The notes below the pieces were generated by a model. That model ran no database searches. It saw nothing but the letters and a program-made list of their open reading frames with translations, and was not told where the DNA came from. This document shows, in pieces, positions 44,790-54,979 of a stretch of 64,000 nt of DNA; the first letter of the stretch is position 1, and each line of letters opens with the position of its first letter. A program made the translations under genes and the position numbers. The stretch is from Agapetus fuscipes (lineage: Eukaryota; Arthropoda; Insecta; Trichoptera; Glossosomatidae), in the NCBI GenBank assembly GCA_951799405.1, contig OX637353.1, positions 2,170,001 to 2,234,000 on the forward strand. The letters are read 5' to 3'.

Positions 44790-45815
44790 AATGCGTTTTT
44801 AAAACGCGTGTCGCGGCGTTAGGGCTTCGGCGTCAAGGCGTTTAAACGCCCCCATCTTACGTCGCGTAATAAGTGACTTTAATGGAACAAATCACGAACG
44901 TTAAATTATTTTTTACCTAAATTGTAAAGTTTTTTTTTTATAACTTAAAAAATGACGCAACAAAAAAATATTAACTCGTTTTTTCACATGTTTTTGTTCT
45001 AATTTTGTTGTTTCATATTTGGATTATTATTCTTCATAATTATAGAATGATACAATGTCTAGTAAGTCTATGGATAATATTTCAGGTAATGTGAACATTT
45101 TTTGAGATAATATGATAAAACTGTTTTTAAGAAATAAATTAATTAATTAGTTTATTTTAAAAACTGTTCACATTACCTGAAATGAATCGCATAACTGCAA
45201 ACGCCGTCATCTCCAAAATTTATGATTTTTGAGATAATGATTGAATTTGATTCTGTGCAGTGTAACAAATCATTTGATGTGTGCGATACAATGTAAACCT
45301 CACTTAATCCTTCGTAATTTTAATTGAAAAAGTATGATTTCGTGCAAACGCCGTCATCTCCAACTGGTGTTGTCGCTTACAAGTTTATTTTTCTCAAAAT
45401 CATCGCGTAAGGAGTTGACGGCGTTTGCATTTATACGACTCAAATATTATCCATAGACTTACATAGGCGCACCAGTACGCCGCGCACTAACATGGCCGTC
45501 CGAACGTCGCGTTGTATTTTATTACAAAATTTTCTTAGACGCCGGGCGTTGTTCATGTCAAAAGTAAAAATGTTTTACGGAGACATTAATTTAATGTGTT
45601 TGGTAACAGCAGTGCTTGTATACAAAAAAATAATGCTTGTAAAAATGTTTCCACAATGACAAAGTTTTGATAGATATACGATATAATGTGTAAAGCAACA
45701 ACAACTCATCTTTATGTGAGCCACTTTGACATCGTGACCAATGAGGACAAGACGACTGAATAACGTCAACGCCGCGCCGTTCAAACGCCTTGACGCGCGT
45801 TAATAACGCTTCCTG
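44790..45815. repeat. CpG-rich inverted ends around an inner element
   Basis: CGGCGTCAAGGCGTTTAAAC (near 44830) is found inverted near 45800 as GCGCGTCAAGGCGTTTGAAC. The CpG density of these ends is unlike the AT-rich interior. It may be one large non-autonomous element that took in the element at 45062, or two unrelated copies. Confidence 0.4.
45062..45462. mobile_element. Foldback element with perfect 21-bp ends
   Basis: GTAAGTCTATGGATAATATT-T at 45062-45082 is exactly inverted at 45442-45462. Inside, TTCAGGTAATGTGAAC and GTTCACATTACCTGAA form a second palindrome, and AACGCCGTCATCTCCAA occurs twice direct (about 45199, 45349) and once inverted (about 45410). Non-coding. No target duplication is clear. 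Confidence 0.82.
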
Positions 45816-46015
45816 TTTGATCAGGCCTTTAATATTCTCCATTTTATGGTACAACTCTGCATTATTGTTTTAATCATCAAAATTAAGTATTTCATCACAA
45901 TTAATAAATTTAGATAGGCAACAATTTTCATCCCCCTAAAATCATGAAAATAATCATTGTCATCTTCCATTGACGCGGTGTTTTGTACAACTTTTACCCA
46001 TCCCATCTGAAGATG

Positions 46016-46419
46016 TCGACGGTTAAAAGGCGAGATAACTAAATTGTTCAGGAGAGCAGTTTAAAGTTTTACACTGCAGAAAAATGGCATAACTTTTTAA
46101 TTTTTTGTCATATCGTGAAAATCAGAACAGCTCTAAAATTTAAACAATTAAGGCATTTATTGGCACTCCAATTAATGTGGTTTTACGATTTTTTTATGTC
46201 ACAAGTGCCTTTAAAACAAAAAAAGCCAAAATCTTGTCGAGTACACCAAAACCATACTTCGAAAACGCAGATATTTACCTACTTGGGCATAAACATCAAA
46301 AAAATCATCGTAGAGCTGCTATGGGAGTTAGCGCATTACAAAGAGCGGAAAAAAAGTAGGATAGCATTCATAACTCATTTTTGACCATAACGTCGCTTAT
46401 ACTTCCTTTTAACCGTCGA
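46016..46419. mobile_element. MITE with perfect 15-bp ends
   Basis: TCGACGGTTAAAAGG at 46016-46030 is exactly inverted at 46405-46419. The 404-bp interior has an 89-codon frame without a known domain, probably chance. Target duplication not resolved. Confidence 0.75.
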
Positions 46420-46680
46420 TATGTTTCATTATCAGTAAGATTGTTTATGCGCTATCAAAACTGGAGGTAATGTGTTTCCATAAAATAAAATCCCTTCAAA
46501 TTTTCAGATCTCAAATAAAAAGACGAATAATTTCAGTCGGTATCTGAAAACATTTTGGAATAAACTAAAAAAAAAACAGTCATGTCGTAACACATTTCCA
46601 AATACACATTTTTATTTGACGATCAATCCCCAGGCGAAAGGTATTAAATTCCTTTTTGATACTTCCATCCGCAGGTTCCC

Positions 46681-46748
46681 ATAACCAGGTGTACCTGCTT
46701 ATGTACATATGTACATAACCAGGTGTACCTGCTTATGTACATATGTAC
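46681..46748. repeat. 34-bp perfect tandem duplication
   Basis: The unit starting ATAACCAGGTGTACCTGCTT and ending ATGTACATATGTAC occurs twice in a row without a mismatch. It contains the palindrome GTACATATGTAC. Confidence 0.9.
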
Positions 46749-46866
46749 ATACCTACATTCCTTTCCTAACGTCATACGAGGAATAACGTCAAAGCTTGTA
46801 GGAACATAGCATGTACAAAATATTCAATTCAAAGCAAAACTATGTCACCTGGAAAACATATTATTC

Positions 46867-47190
46867 CATTAATAGGTCTTCTTCTTCTTCTGTTTCAATC
46901 CTAGGATTGGTTTGCAGCAATATCTTTTATTCTTGTTCTCCATTCCTCCCTGTCTTGTGCGGCTCTTTTTAGGTCTGCATATGTTGAGCAGCGCACGTCC
47001 ACCAGCAGGTCCTCCAGGTACCTACTCTTGGCGTGGGCGTCCCCTAGAGTTGGTCCCCTCGGTCATCCCCTCCATTATGGCATGCAAGAGACCTTCTTGT
47101 CGCATTACATGGCCGATCCATCTTGCACGCCTTTCGGACAAAGTCCTGAGCAGGTGCCTTCCTCCTTCGATTATTAATATATAACGATTA
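46867..47190 (-). pseudogene. RTE-like LINE, ORF C-terminus with GAA tail (reverse)
   Basis: The minus strand reads LLRTLSERRARWIGHVMRQE, GTNSRGRPRQE, then after a one-base shift YLEDLLVDVRCSTYADLKRA and EEWRTRIKDIAANQS, a stop and a GAAGAAGAAGAAG tail. Confidence 0.88.
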
Positions 47191-47194
47191 CGAT

Positions 47195-47625
47195 TACACA
47201 ATATATTATAAGTACATAATATATCTAATATAACGAGAAGCCAAACAATTTTCATGCCTCCACTAGAGTTTATGTGTCCACAAAGATTTGCATGAATGTG
47301 GGGAAAATGGGGAAAACTGCCGATGCAAGCGCTTGGAATGCTGTCAAAATGTGACTGATACAGAAAGACGTCGGTTACAGGCAAATACTTACGTGGCTCT
47401 CATGTCATTAATTTCTAAGCAGGATCAATGTATCGATACCTAAATGGTTAAACTGCATAAGTGACATTCCAAGTTAACATGGGTTTTTCAATGCACCTTT
47501 TTCCCTATTTTCTAGTGGAGAGCACAGTACAAAAGTGGGAAAATCCTGTAGTTTACAAGTTTTTCATGAGCAATTACTTAAAGGTACTTAGTTCACTAAC
47601 TATGATAAGCTTCACCCTATAAACT
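47195..47625. other. Intergenic DNA, no gene seen
   Basis: Nothing supported in this stretch. Confidence 0.5.
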
Positions 47626-47629
47626 GTTT

Positions 47630-47692
47630 TATCCACGATTTCTCAAATCAGGGAATCAGCACTTATTCAGCTTTACCTTTAAGGTGGCGATA
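47630..47692 (+). repeat. Dispersed 70-bp repeat (copy 2)
   Basis: Matches 15741-15812 from the GATTTCTCAAATCA block to AAGGTGGCGATAT. Confidence 0.75.
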
Positions 47693-47724
47693 TATTAGTT
47701 AATTAATAATTTTACTAATAATTA

Positions 47725-47925
47725 TCACTTTGCCAATGTCACCCCTGTTTCAGGGAAGGTCGGCAAAAGTTGCATGGCTTATGTTCATTTGAGGTTTGAA
47801 TTTTAATTTGTAAGTGTACCTACGCATGCAGAATTTGTAAGCGTGAATTTACACGTGCCTGTGTGTAGGCATTTAGTATGAATTGTAATTCTTAATATAT
47901 CTCTTTGCAACTTAGATTATACTAA
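47725..47925 (+). repeat. RTE-like LINE 3' UTR copy, 5'-truncated
   Basis: Starts within the core at CACTTTGCCAATGTCACCCC and ends CTTAGATTATAC. Confidence 0.88.
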
Positions 47926-48035
47926 AACAATGTGTGCCCTAAAACTTTAAAGTAAAGAAAATACAGGCTTTCAAATTTATAATTTTGGTTCCCTCCACTA
48001 CTTCTACCACTGACATTTATTCGTCTTCCCCTCAG

Positions 48036-48740
48036 CAGGGGTCTACAAACTATTTTACCCAAGGGCTGTATTGAAATTTCGAGGTAGTATGGCGAGAATA
48101 CAGGGCCTGGGTGACTTGTCCCCTAGAGTGGAAATTTCTGAAGCCTTTTTTACAAATAAATATTTTTTTAAACATACGTTGTAAGCAAAACGTGGGCTCA
48201 ACGGGCGACGAAAATGTCTAAGAATAGCACTGAAAAGTTTAACTTATGTATGTTTTTTTACTCTTTTTATGCCAACATAATCTACTTTTATTGGTTAAAG
48301 TTAAATAAAAAATACTTAAATAAGCAATTTAAATACATAAATGTTCTCAATATCCTAAACAAAACTTTTTTATTGACGTCTATACCTCAGTTGGTAGAGT
48401 GTTTGCATTCCATGCCGTGAGCTCGGGTTCGAATTCCACCGAGGGTGTAAGAAATGATTTTCCGTTTCGGTGTTTATTTTAAACCCTAAAATAAAATTCC
48501 CGTATGGTTTACTCAGCCTTCACAAGACATGAGTACCAGCCCTCGCGGGAGCTGGGATACCCCCACTTCAACTGAAGTGGTTGGCGTAAGGCTGGCTTCT
48601 TACCTGTAAAAATAAATAGGTTCAACTCGAACTTCGGGGATAACGCGGCAAGGAGTTACACTATATGTGTAGATTAGTTGCGTTTTTTGTGTCTGCGGGC
48701 CGGACCAAATCCTTTCGCGGGCCTAACTTTGGAGACCCTG
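48036..48740. mobile_element. hAT-like non-autonomous element carrying a SINE
   Basis: The left end CAGGGGTCTACAAACT and the inverted right end CAGGGTCTCCAAAGTT are related hAT-type termini. Next inside are GGGCTGTATTGAAATTTCG on the left and CGCGGGCCTAAC on the right. The SINE at 48378-48685 occupies much of the interior. Flanking 8-bp duplications are not clear. Confidence 0.6.
48378..48685 (+). mobile_element. tRNA-derived SINE inside the hAT-like element
   Basis: Head GTCTATACCTCAGTTGGTAG, B box GGGTTCGAATTCC, body with CCACTTCAACTGAAGTGG, tail GTAGATTAGTTGCG. It has lost a few bases around the CGACCCCTTCGG box. Confidence 0.88.
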
Positions 48741-48762
48741 GTTTACAGATTATACATCTATC

Positions 48763-49285
48763 TATAATCTAAGTTGCAAGGATATATTCATTCAAAGCTC
48801 TCATGGGGCTTCCACACGCTTGCCAACACATCTCAAGTCAAGCGCACAGTGTGTCGTCTAGAACATGCTAGCTGGACAAAATTTTGTCTAATTGACTAAT
48901 TCTGTCCAGCTAGCATGTTCTAGACGACACACTGTGCGCTTGGCTACAAGCCAAGTGCACAGTGTGTCGTCTAGAACATGCTAGCTAGACAAAATGAGTC
49001 CATTAGACAAAATTTTGTCCAGCTAGCATGTTCTAGACGACACACTGTGCGCTTGACTTGAGATGGGTTGGCAAGCGTGTGGAAGCCCCATCAGATGTAT
49101 ACCCACAAACAAACACGTGTAGTTCGCGCTTACAAATGCTGATTGTGTACTTACAAATAAAATCCAAACCTCAAATGAACACAAGCAACTCTTGCCGACA
49201 TTCCCTGAAACAGGGGTGACATTGGCAAAGTGAACCATTTTTTACAGTATGGGTGGTCAACCTCATACCAACCTATAAGTCTAGG
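48763..49285 (-). repeat. RTE-like LINE 3' UTR copy (reverse), split by a MITE
   Basis: 48763-48803 and 49091-49285 together make one family copy. The break is a 287-bp insertion with a TCA duplication. It is the mirror of the intact copy at 13728-13976. Confidence 0.92.
48804..49090. mobile_element. MITE with 89-bp ends and 3-bp duplication
   Basis: TCA at 48801-48803 and 49091-49093 flanks it. The ends TGGGGCTTCCACACGCTTGC ... and their inverse pair over about 89 bases with few mismatches. The middle repeats the block GTGTCGTCTAGAACATGCTA in both directions, so the whole element is four alternating arms. A 3-bp duplication fits PIF/Harbinger or Zator types. Class not settled. Confidence 0.88.
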
Positions 49286-49287
49286 TG

Positions 49288-49445
49288 CAGTTTTTCTCGG
49301 GTTAGACCATGATCTACTGTCAATATTTTTTTCTGCCGAAGTTTCATTCCCTCGAGCGGGTAATATTTTCAAGGCTCGAATGAAACGTCGGCAGACAAAA
49401 TTACTGCTAGTAGAGCATGGTCTAGTCCGAGAAAAACTATATTAT
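49288..49445. mobile_element. Imperfect inverted repeat, MITE-like
   Basis: The left AGTTTTTCTCGGGTTAGACC then ATGATCTACT pairs with the inverse of the right (AGTTTTTCTCGGACTAGACC then ATGCTCTACT). Arms are about 70 bp and include CTGCCGAAGTTTCATTC against CTGCCGACGTTTCATTC. It abuts the LINE end at 49285. Confidence 0.75.
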
Positions 49446-49449
49446 TGAA

Positions 49450-50255
49450 CACCGACCATGAAAGTGAAAGTTTAAAACATTATAAATACATAGGTGCATT
49501 TCTTTAATAATTTGACCAAGTAGGTACCTACTTACTAATCTATGGAAAATAAGTGATACTTTTAATAATAATTAGCTAGTCTTTGCTAAAAATAGCGTAG
49601 AAACAAACCGTGTTTCTTAATTAAGATGTGTGTTCAGTCAACAGATATGTTATTAATAAAAGTCAACATATTAATATGTTTATAAAATTTCACTATAAAT
49701 GGCGGTCTATGAAACTACAAGTATTTTTAGAAAAGCTCTGATTTGAATAGGTACTGTCATCTATGAAAAAACAAGTAAATAATTGTTATGATGAATGGTG
49801 TGAGTCTTTGCGGCGAGTAATAGCTAAGAAATAAACCATTGAGTTTCAATTTTTCTTTTTTAGTAGATTCCCAGATGGCAGTACACATTCAAATTAATAA
49901 AAACCATTCATTGAAACCATTGAGTAATTCGTCAATGATCACCCAAGTATTTTATAATACCCACATTTTATTTATGGATTACTTTGTGATTTTATATAAT
50001 TTTTCAAAGTTGTTTTCCCATTTTCTTTACATTACATTAAACATTTTTGAATTTTGAACTGTCTTCTTGATGAGTATGCGGACCTCCTTTCTTATTTTTG
50101 TAAGGAAAGCAATTCTTTTGAGTTTATCGTAGAAAAAAATTAAAATAATAGAACTACGACGTTTGCCTGCCGCGAATTTTTTAATTTGATAGGTATGAAA
50201 AATATGAGAATGTGTGCAAAGGAAATCCATGTCATGTGATTTTATGTCAGCTGTG
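49450..50255. other. Intergenic DNA upstream of the CCDC115-like gene
   Basis: AT-rich DNA, no feature until the CAGCTGTGACAGCTGTCAAA stretch just before 50275. Confidence 0.5.
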
Positions 50256-50443
50256 ACAGCTGTCAAATTAAATCGCAAAAAACCGCAAAACCGATCATAA
50301 TTTATTTCAATTTACAAACTTTTGCAGGTTTTCAAGTATGAAACAACTTTAGTATTTTATTTAAAATTCAATTTATCTTAGACTGAATTTATAATGTGTT
50401 GAAAAAGTATGCTTAACCTTTTGTTTTATTTGTTGCAGTTACA
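50256..50443 (+). promoter_or_regulatory. 5' region and 5' UTR intron of the CCDC115-like gene
   Basis: CAGCTGTGACAGCTGTCAAA (about 50251-50270) is a GC-richer promoter-like patch. A short 5' UTR intron probably ends at the acceptor TTTTATTTGTTGCAG, five bases before the ATG. Likely donors are AG|GTTTTC near 50329 or CAA|GTATGA near 50336, and I cannot choose between them. Confidence 0.5.
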
Positions 50444-50929
50444 ATGGCAGAACATCACGATGTTTGTATCCTGTTAGACAAACTCACTCTCGAGATGCTC
50501 AGATTAATGGAAAACAGCGTTCAATGTAAAGTAAACGTTGAAAATAGCACAAATAACGCGAGCATTCACATCGCCAAGTCTAGATACATCATGGGACAAG
50601 CTAATGTGTCCTCAGTTCAACTGCCAACGGAAAATACTCCAGATTTCGCAGCATTGGCAACAGTTAGCAAGAACACCTCAAGTGCTGGACTTAAATGTGA
50701 TAATTTTGATGTAATCCATAAGAAAGTTGAGTTGAATAAGAATATTGTGAATCCGCTGCGCTGGTTCGGCATCCTAGTTCCCCAGAACCTCCATCAGGCG
50801 CAGAACCTGTTCAGCAAGGCGCTGGATTACATAGCGGAGTGTGCTAACGTTCAGGGGCAACTATTCGCTGCTTACAAGGCACTAGCACAGATGAGATATG
50901 TTAAATATCAATTAACCCCAGAAGAATAA
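50444..50929 (+). CDS. CCDC115/Vma22-like V-ATPase assembly factor
   Basis: A 161-residue protein. Human CCDC115, functional counterpart of yeast Vma22p, acts in ER-Golgi assembly of the V-ATPase proton pump. The N-terminal helix LLDKLTLEMLRLMENS and the stretch IHIAKSRYIMGQANVSSVQL match the family's opening coiled-coil region. The C-terminal signature NPLRWFGILVPQNLHQAQNL then FSKALDYIAECANVQGQL is the most conserved part of CCDC115 proteins. The middle (residues 60-95) is variable. The ATG follows a splice acceptor by five bases and the coding part is one exon. The stop TAA overlaps AATAAA (GAAGAATAAAA). Next downstream, on the other strand, is an odorant-binding protein gene; nothing links their roles. 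Confidence 0.9.
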   Translation: MAEHHDVCILLDKLTLEMLRLMENSVQCKVNVENSTNNASIHIAKSRYIMGQANVSSVQLPTENTPDFAALATVSKNTSSAGLKCDNFDVIHKKVELNKNIVNPLRWFGILVPQNLHQAQNLFSKALDYIAECANVQGQLFAAYKALAQMRYVKYQLTPEE

Positions 50930-51064
50930 AAATGGAAAAAGCAAATGACTCTGTACCATCATTTATCTACTGCTCCATTGCTGCTGATTTCTACCTGTAA
51001 TGTGCTGTATAAGATATTTTAATACATTATAATCTTAACATATTATACAATTTTTTTACTTTTG

Positions 51065-51245
51065 AGCCCACAAGTAGATATTATGTGTAAGTTTGCCCTT
51101 ACACATTCTGTATGTGCACTTACAAAATAATCAAATATCAACCCTACAACTCTTGCCGCCCCTTCCCTGAAGCAGAGGTGTCATCGGCAAAGTGAACCAA
51201 TTTTACAGTATTGGCGGTCAGCTTCATACCTAGATATAAGTCAAT
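51065..51245 (-). repeat. RTE-like LINE 3' UTR copy (reverse), diverged
   Basis: The reverse complement has TAGGTATGAAGCTGACCGCC then CACTTTGCCGATGACACC and GCGGCAAGAGTTG, recognisable but old. It lies just beyond the CCDC115-like gene. Confidence 0.78.
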
Positions 51246-51249
51246 GAAC

Positions 51250-51765
51250 AATTGAACAACTTAAGCTGCAGGATGTGTAACAGCAATAACCTAAACTACT
51301 ATATACCATCTGTTGTGTTTAGGACTTATGTATTTTATGCAAGTAACAATATTTTTTATTGAAAAAAAAATATTTCAATCATTTTTTTCATTTCACTCCT
51401 ATAAATACATTTTTTAAAAAGACGTTTGGCTATCATAAGCTGGATACAAATTGATCATTGCGTGGAGAGGATAACTGTCATAACAGAACCTGAAGGACAC
51501 AGGGGAGGAGGAGGACCCAGGGCCGGGGCTGGAAGGAGTACGGCTGACATCTGTGAGTAGGAGTAGGTAGCAGACCGGGGGATTAACGCGATGCATACTG
51601 CATAGATAGTTGATTCAGTGGTTGACAAAGTGGGCGAGCCATAATGTTGACAACTCAGTAAAAATAAGAAGTTTATAATACAAGTATGTGCTGTATTATT
51701 TACTCGCCTGTCACACTTTTGTTTTTTGGGAGAAATAAATATGAAGTACACTTTTGTAGTATGTA
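51250..51765. other. Intergenic DNA between CCDC115-like and OBP genes
   Basis: 51480-51560 is GC-richer (GGAGGAGGAGGACCCAGGGC). No gene supported. Confidence 0.5.
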
Positions 51766-51841
51766 GATTTTATTAAAGTCAAATACATTATTTGCGACTG
51801 TGGTTTATTCCTTACTAGAGATGATGATGAAATGCTCAATT

Positions 51842-54800
51842 TTACATTAATTTTACTTTTGCTGGTGAGTTTTGTTTGTAGCATTTGTAAAACAAGAAGG
51901 CATTGTCATGAGCATCTCTTCCATTAGTGTTGGCGCACTTCTCCATGAGCATTCTGGCTGCAGCCACATCAACTCCTGGTGGCAGCTTCGCCAGAGCTAC
52001 TTCTTTCTTCAGCTTCCCTTCTTCTGTCACCAGGTCGGCTCTTCTCATAAAGCAGAACACATACTTCTTGAAAGCTGTGTCTTCAGACAGCTGTCCCTTT
52101 CTTGCATTTTTGACCAAAGCTGGGTCTACTTTGGTTTCATCTAAGCAGGCCGCGTGGTGCTGCCTCACTTTTGCTTTTTGTTCCTTACTTAACGACAGTG
52201 CCTGAAAATATATACCTACTTACATATATTTTTTTATTTAGAAGCATTATGGAATATATTTAAAAGATGATTTAAGAGCATTTAGAAATACTTTCATATT
52301 GTTTTTGTACAAAAATCTAAATCTTTTTGTAAAAAAACAAAATAATTTCCTTGACTTATAGGCTAGTATGTGGCTGACCACCCATACTGTAAGAAATGGT
52401 TCACCATGCAAATTTTATCTCTGTTTGAGGAAAACTCGGCAAGAGTTGCAGAGCTTATGTTCATTTGAGATTAGGTTTTTATGTTGTAAGTCCACATGAG
52501 GCATTTGTAAGTGCGAACTTATACCTGTCTGCTTGTAGGAATGCATATAATATGAATCTCAAATGGTATGTTTCTTTGCAACTTAGATTATAGAACTAAA
52601 CAAAATAATTTCCTTGACTAAAAGGCTAGTATGTGGCTGACCACCCATACTGTAAGCAATGGTTCACCATACAAATTTTATCTCTGTTTGAGGAAAAGTC
52701 GGCAAGAGTTGCAGGGCTTATGTTCATTTGAGATTGGGTTTTTATGTTGTAAGTCCACATGGGGCATTTGTAAGCGCGAACTTATACCTGTCTGCTTGTG
52801 AGAATGCATTTAATATGAATCTCAAATGGTATGTATCTTAGCAACTTAGATTATAGAACTAAAGAAAATAATTTCCTTGACTAAAAGGTTAGTAAGTATG
52901 TGGCTGACCACCCATACTGTAAGCAATGTTTCACCATGCAAATTTTATCTCTGTTTGAGGAAAAGTCGGCAAGAGTTGCAGGGCTTATGTTCATTTGAGA
53001 TTAGTTTTTTATTTTGTAAGTCCACATGGGGCATTTGTAAGCGCGAACTTTTACCTGTCTGCGTGTGGGAATGCATTTAATATGAATCTCAAATGGTATG
53101 TATCTTTGGAACTTAGATTATGTAAAAAAATACATCGAGTTCTATTAAATGGAGAGGCTATTTATTTTATTTAGTTCTAAACACTGTGATCCATACAGTC
53201 ACTGAAATCTAATTTCGCCAGACATTGTCCCTTGTTTTGTCTCGCTCGCACAACAAACGTTTTTTGTTGTTGTCCTTTTCTATCACGTTATGTGTCTCTA
53301 CTCCGTCGTTAATTTATGTAAGCAGGTAATGTTACTTAGCAACGAATTGTTGATGTTATTTTCCTTGACAACATAATTTAGTGTTGTCAAAGGTTTTTAA
53401 AATATCTGATACTTTTTAATGCTTCTGTTCCATAAACGTAAATATTTTACTTAATGTTACGTAATTACTTGTGAAAATTATTTAAATTACATTATTTTAA
53501 TTTTAAGTTTTTTCAATGACGTTAGGAGAAATATCTATAAAAGACAAAGAAAAAAAAACATTATTTTAAATCAAATTTCATTGAAATATAACAGGATAAA
53601 TGAAACAAAAAGTGTAGGGTAGAAATTGAAATTTTGAATTTTGAAATACCACTTCAAATACATACATTTCACAAAAAAAAAATGTTCTCACATGACGGTA
53701 TCAGATACTATATTTTATCATCATCACATCTCTATCACTAAAAATGGCCGACGGTTTGACAGCGGGGCTATTGTTTTGTGGCTAAAGGTATCGGCAGATA
53801 AAATATCAATTGAATTTACTTAAATATTTATATTCACTGGTAAAGTAACTGGTAGAGTGAAAAGTTACTCCAGATTTTTTATTACAATTTCTCGTATTGT
53901 TTGTGCATTTGGAAACTGTATGGCTTGGCATTTTTACGATTTTTCTTTCCAGTTAGGAAACACACCTGTTAATAGTTGGAAGGTTACGGATAGACTGAAT
54001 TCGGATTTTTGTATGATGAGTGGGGTAGCGCATTTCTAATTCACAAAGGATTGTTTTCTCACCCCATCCATTCCTATAAATCCATGAAGAAATACACAAA
54101 ATAATTTCGTTGACTTATAGGTTGTTATGAGGCTGACCACCCATACTTTAAAATATGGTTTACTTTGCAAATTTCACCTTTGTTTCAGGGAAGGTTGGCA
54201 AGAGTTGCAGGGCTTATGTTCATATCGAATGGGTTGTTATGTTGTAAGTAAGTAAACATGCAGCATATGTAAGCGCGAACTTATACATGTCTGCTTGTAA
54301 GAATGCATGTAATATGAATCTCAAATGTTATATATCTTTGCAACTTAGATTACAGATTTAAATCCATTTTTTTTTTGTTTTTTTTTTTTTTTTTTATTTG
54401 CATGTAATAAAAGAAAATATAAAAAAAACTTTCACGTTTTGCCGCTAGATGTCAATATATTTCCATACATTTTCAATATGAACTTTGAGATTTCACTTGA
54501 GGCTTTAAACACATACGCGAAAGCTCGCAGCATTGCAGCATATACTCGTCAAAATAATTTTCGTATACAAAAATTAATTTGCCATAGATCAGAAATGTGT
54601 TTCATCCGCTGTGATGGCATTAATTTTGAAAATCGAAATTGTAAGCGAATGACGACCACCTGGAGTAATATAATAAAGGATAAAGTCATAACATGTAATT
54701 TTATATTTTGTACTATCAGCTATTTTTTACAAATAAAAAGAATGATGTAAGGCGCCCATGAGGGGATTTTTCACAATATGGGGCTAAAGAAAAAAAATGT

Positions 54801-54889
54801 TAAATATAGACCAACATAAAATAATTGTTAAATACCTGTGTAGAAAATATCACACACACAGATAATACACAAACTATAATAAAATTCAT
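51842..54889 (-). CDS. Minus-C odorant-binding protein, gene 1
   Basis: Two exons. Exon 1 (54889-54836, 18 codons) reads MNFIIVCVLSVCVIFSTQ, a signal peptide, and ends CAG|GTATTT. Exon 2 (52201-51842 including the stop) begins after TTTTCAG| with ALSLSKEQKAKVRQHHAACL. The join is phase 0 and gives 137 residues. The mature part has PBP/GOBP-fold signatures (HHAACLDETKVD, AFKKYVFCFMRRADL, FLFYKCY) and only four cysteines, spaced C-X30-C-X38-C-X17-C. Positions 2 and 5 of the classical six are Lys and His, so it is a Minus-C OBP with two disulfides expected. Such proteins are secreted carriers of small hydrophobic ligands in sensillar lymph or other tissues; this one's ligand is unknown. AATAAA lies at 51809-51804 and 51774-51769. 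The 2.6-kb intron holds four LINE 3' ends. Confidence 0.93.
52347..53120 (+). repeat. LINE 3' end in three tandem copies, 263-bp period
   Basis: TTCCTTGACT starts at 52347, 52610 and 52873, exactly 263 bases apart. Each unit runs through GTATGTGGCTGACCACCCAT and ends CTTAGATTAT. The units share subfamily changes (CACCATRCAAATTTTATCTC replaces the usual core). All lie in the intron of OBP gene 1, antisense to it. Confidence 0.92.
53125..54090. other. Intronic DNA of OBP gene 1
   Basis: AT-rich DNA with two 60-codon frames of no known family (53641-53823, 53857-54039). Confidence 0.5.
54095..54355 (+). repeat. RTE-like LINE 3' UTR copy
   Basis: AAAATAATTTCGTTGACTTA then TAGGTTGTTATGAGGCTGAC to CTTAGATTACAGATT. 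It shares the AAAATAATTTC lead-in with the triplicated copies at 52347. Confidence 0.9.
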
Positions 54890-54966
54890 TTTGCTATTAC
54901 AAAAGTATTTGACGGTTTCACTTGCAAGCACACCACCTGTACAAAATCACATATCACTTAGCAATC

Positions 54967-54974
54967 CTTTTATA
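54967..54974 (-). promoter_or_regulatory. TATA box of OBP gene 1
   Basis: TATAAAAG on the minus strand, about 80 bases before the ATG at 54889. A start site about 30 bases on, near 54943, would give a 5' UTR of about 55 bases. Confidence 0.6.
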
Positions 54975-54979
54975 CACAA

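Noticed and set aside
46115..46384. 89-codon basic protein
   Set aside because: It lies wholly inside a MITE with 15-bp ends, has no recognised domain and has lysine/isoleucine-rich, AT-driven composition.
52168..52168. OBP gene 1 starting at 52168
   Set aside because: The codon there is GTG, read as valine within exon 2. The true start is the ATG at 54889 in exon 1.
51872..52205. Plus-strand frames over OBP exon 2, and likewise at 58102-58492
   Set aside because: Antisense shadows of the OBP exons, which have splice sites, signal peptides and the cysteine pattern.
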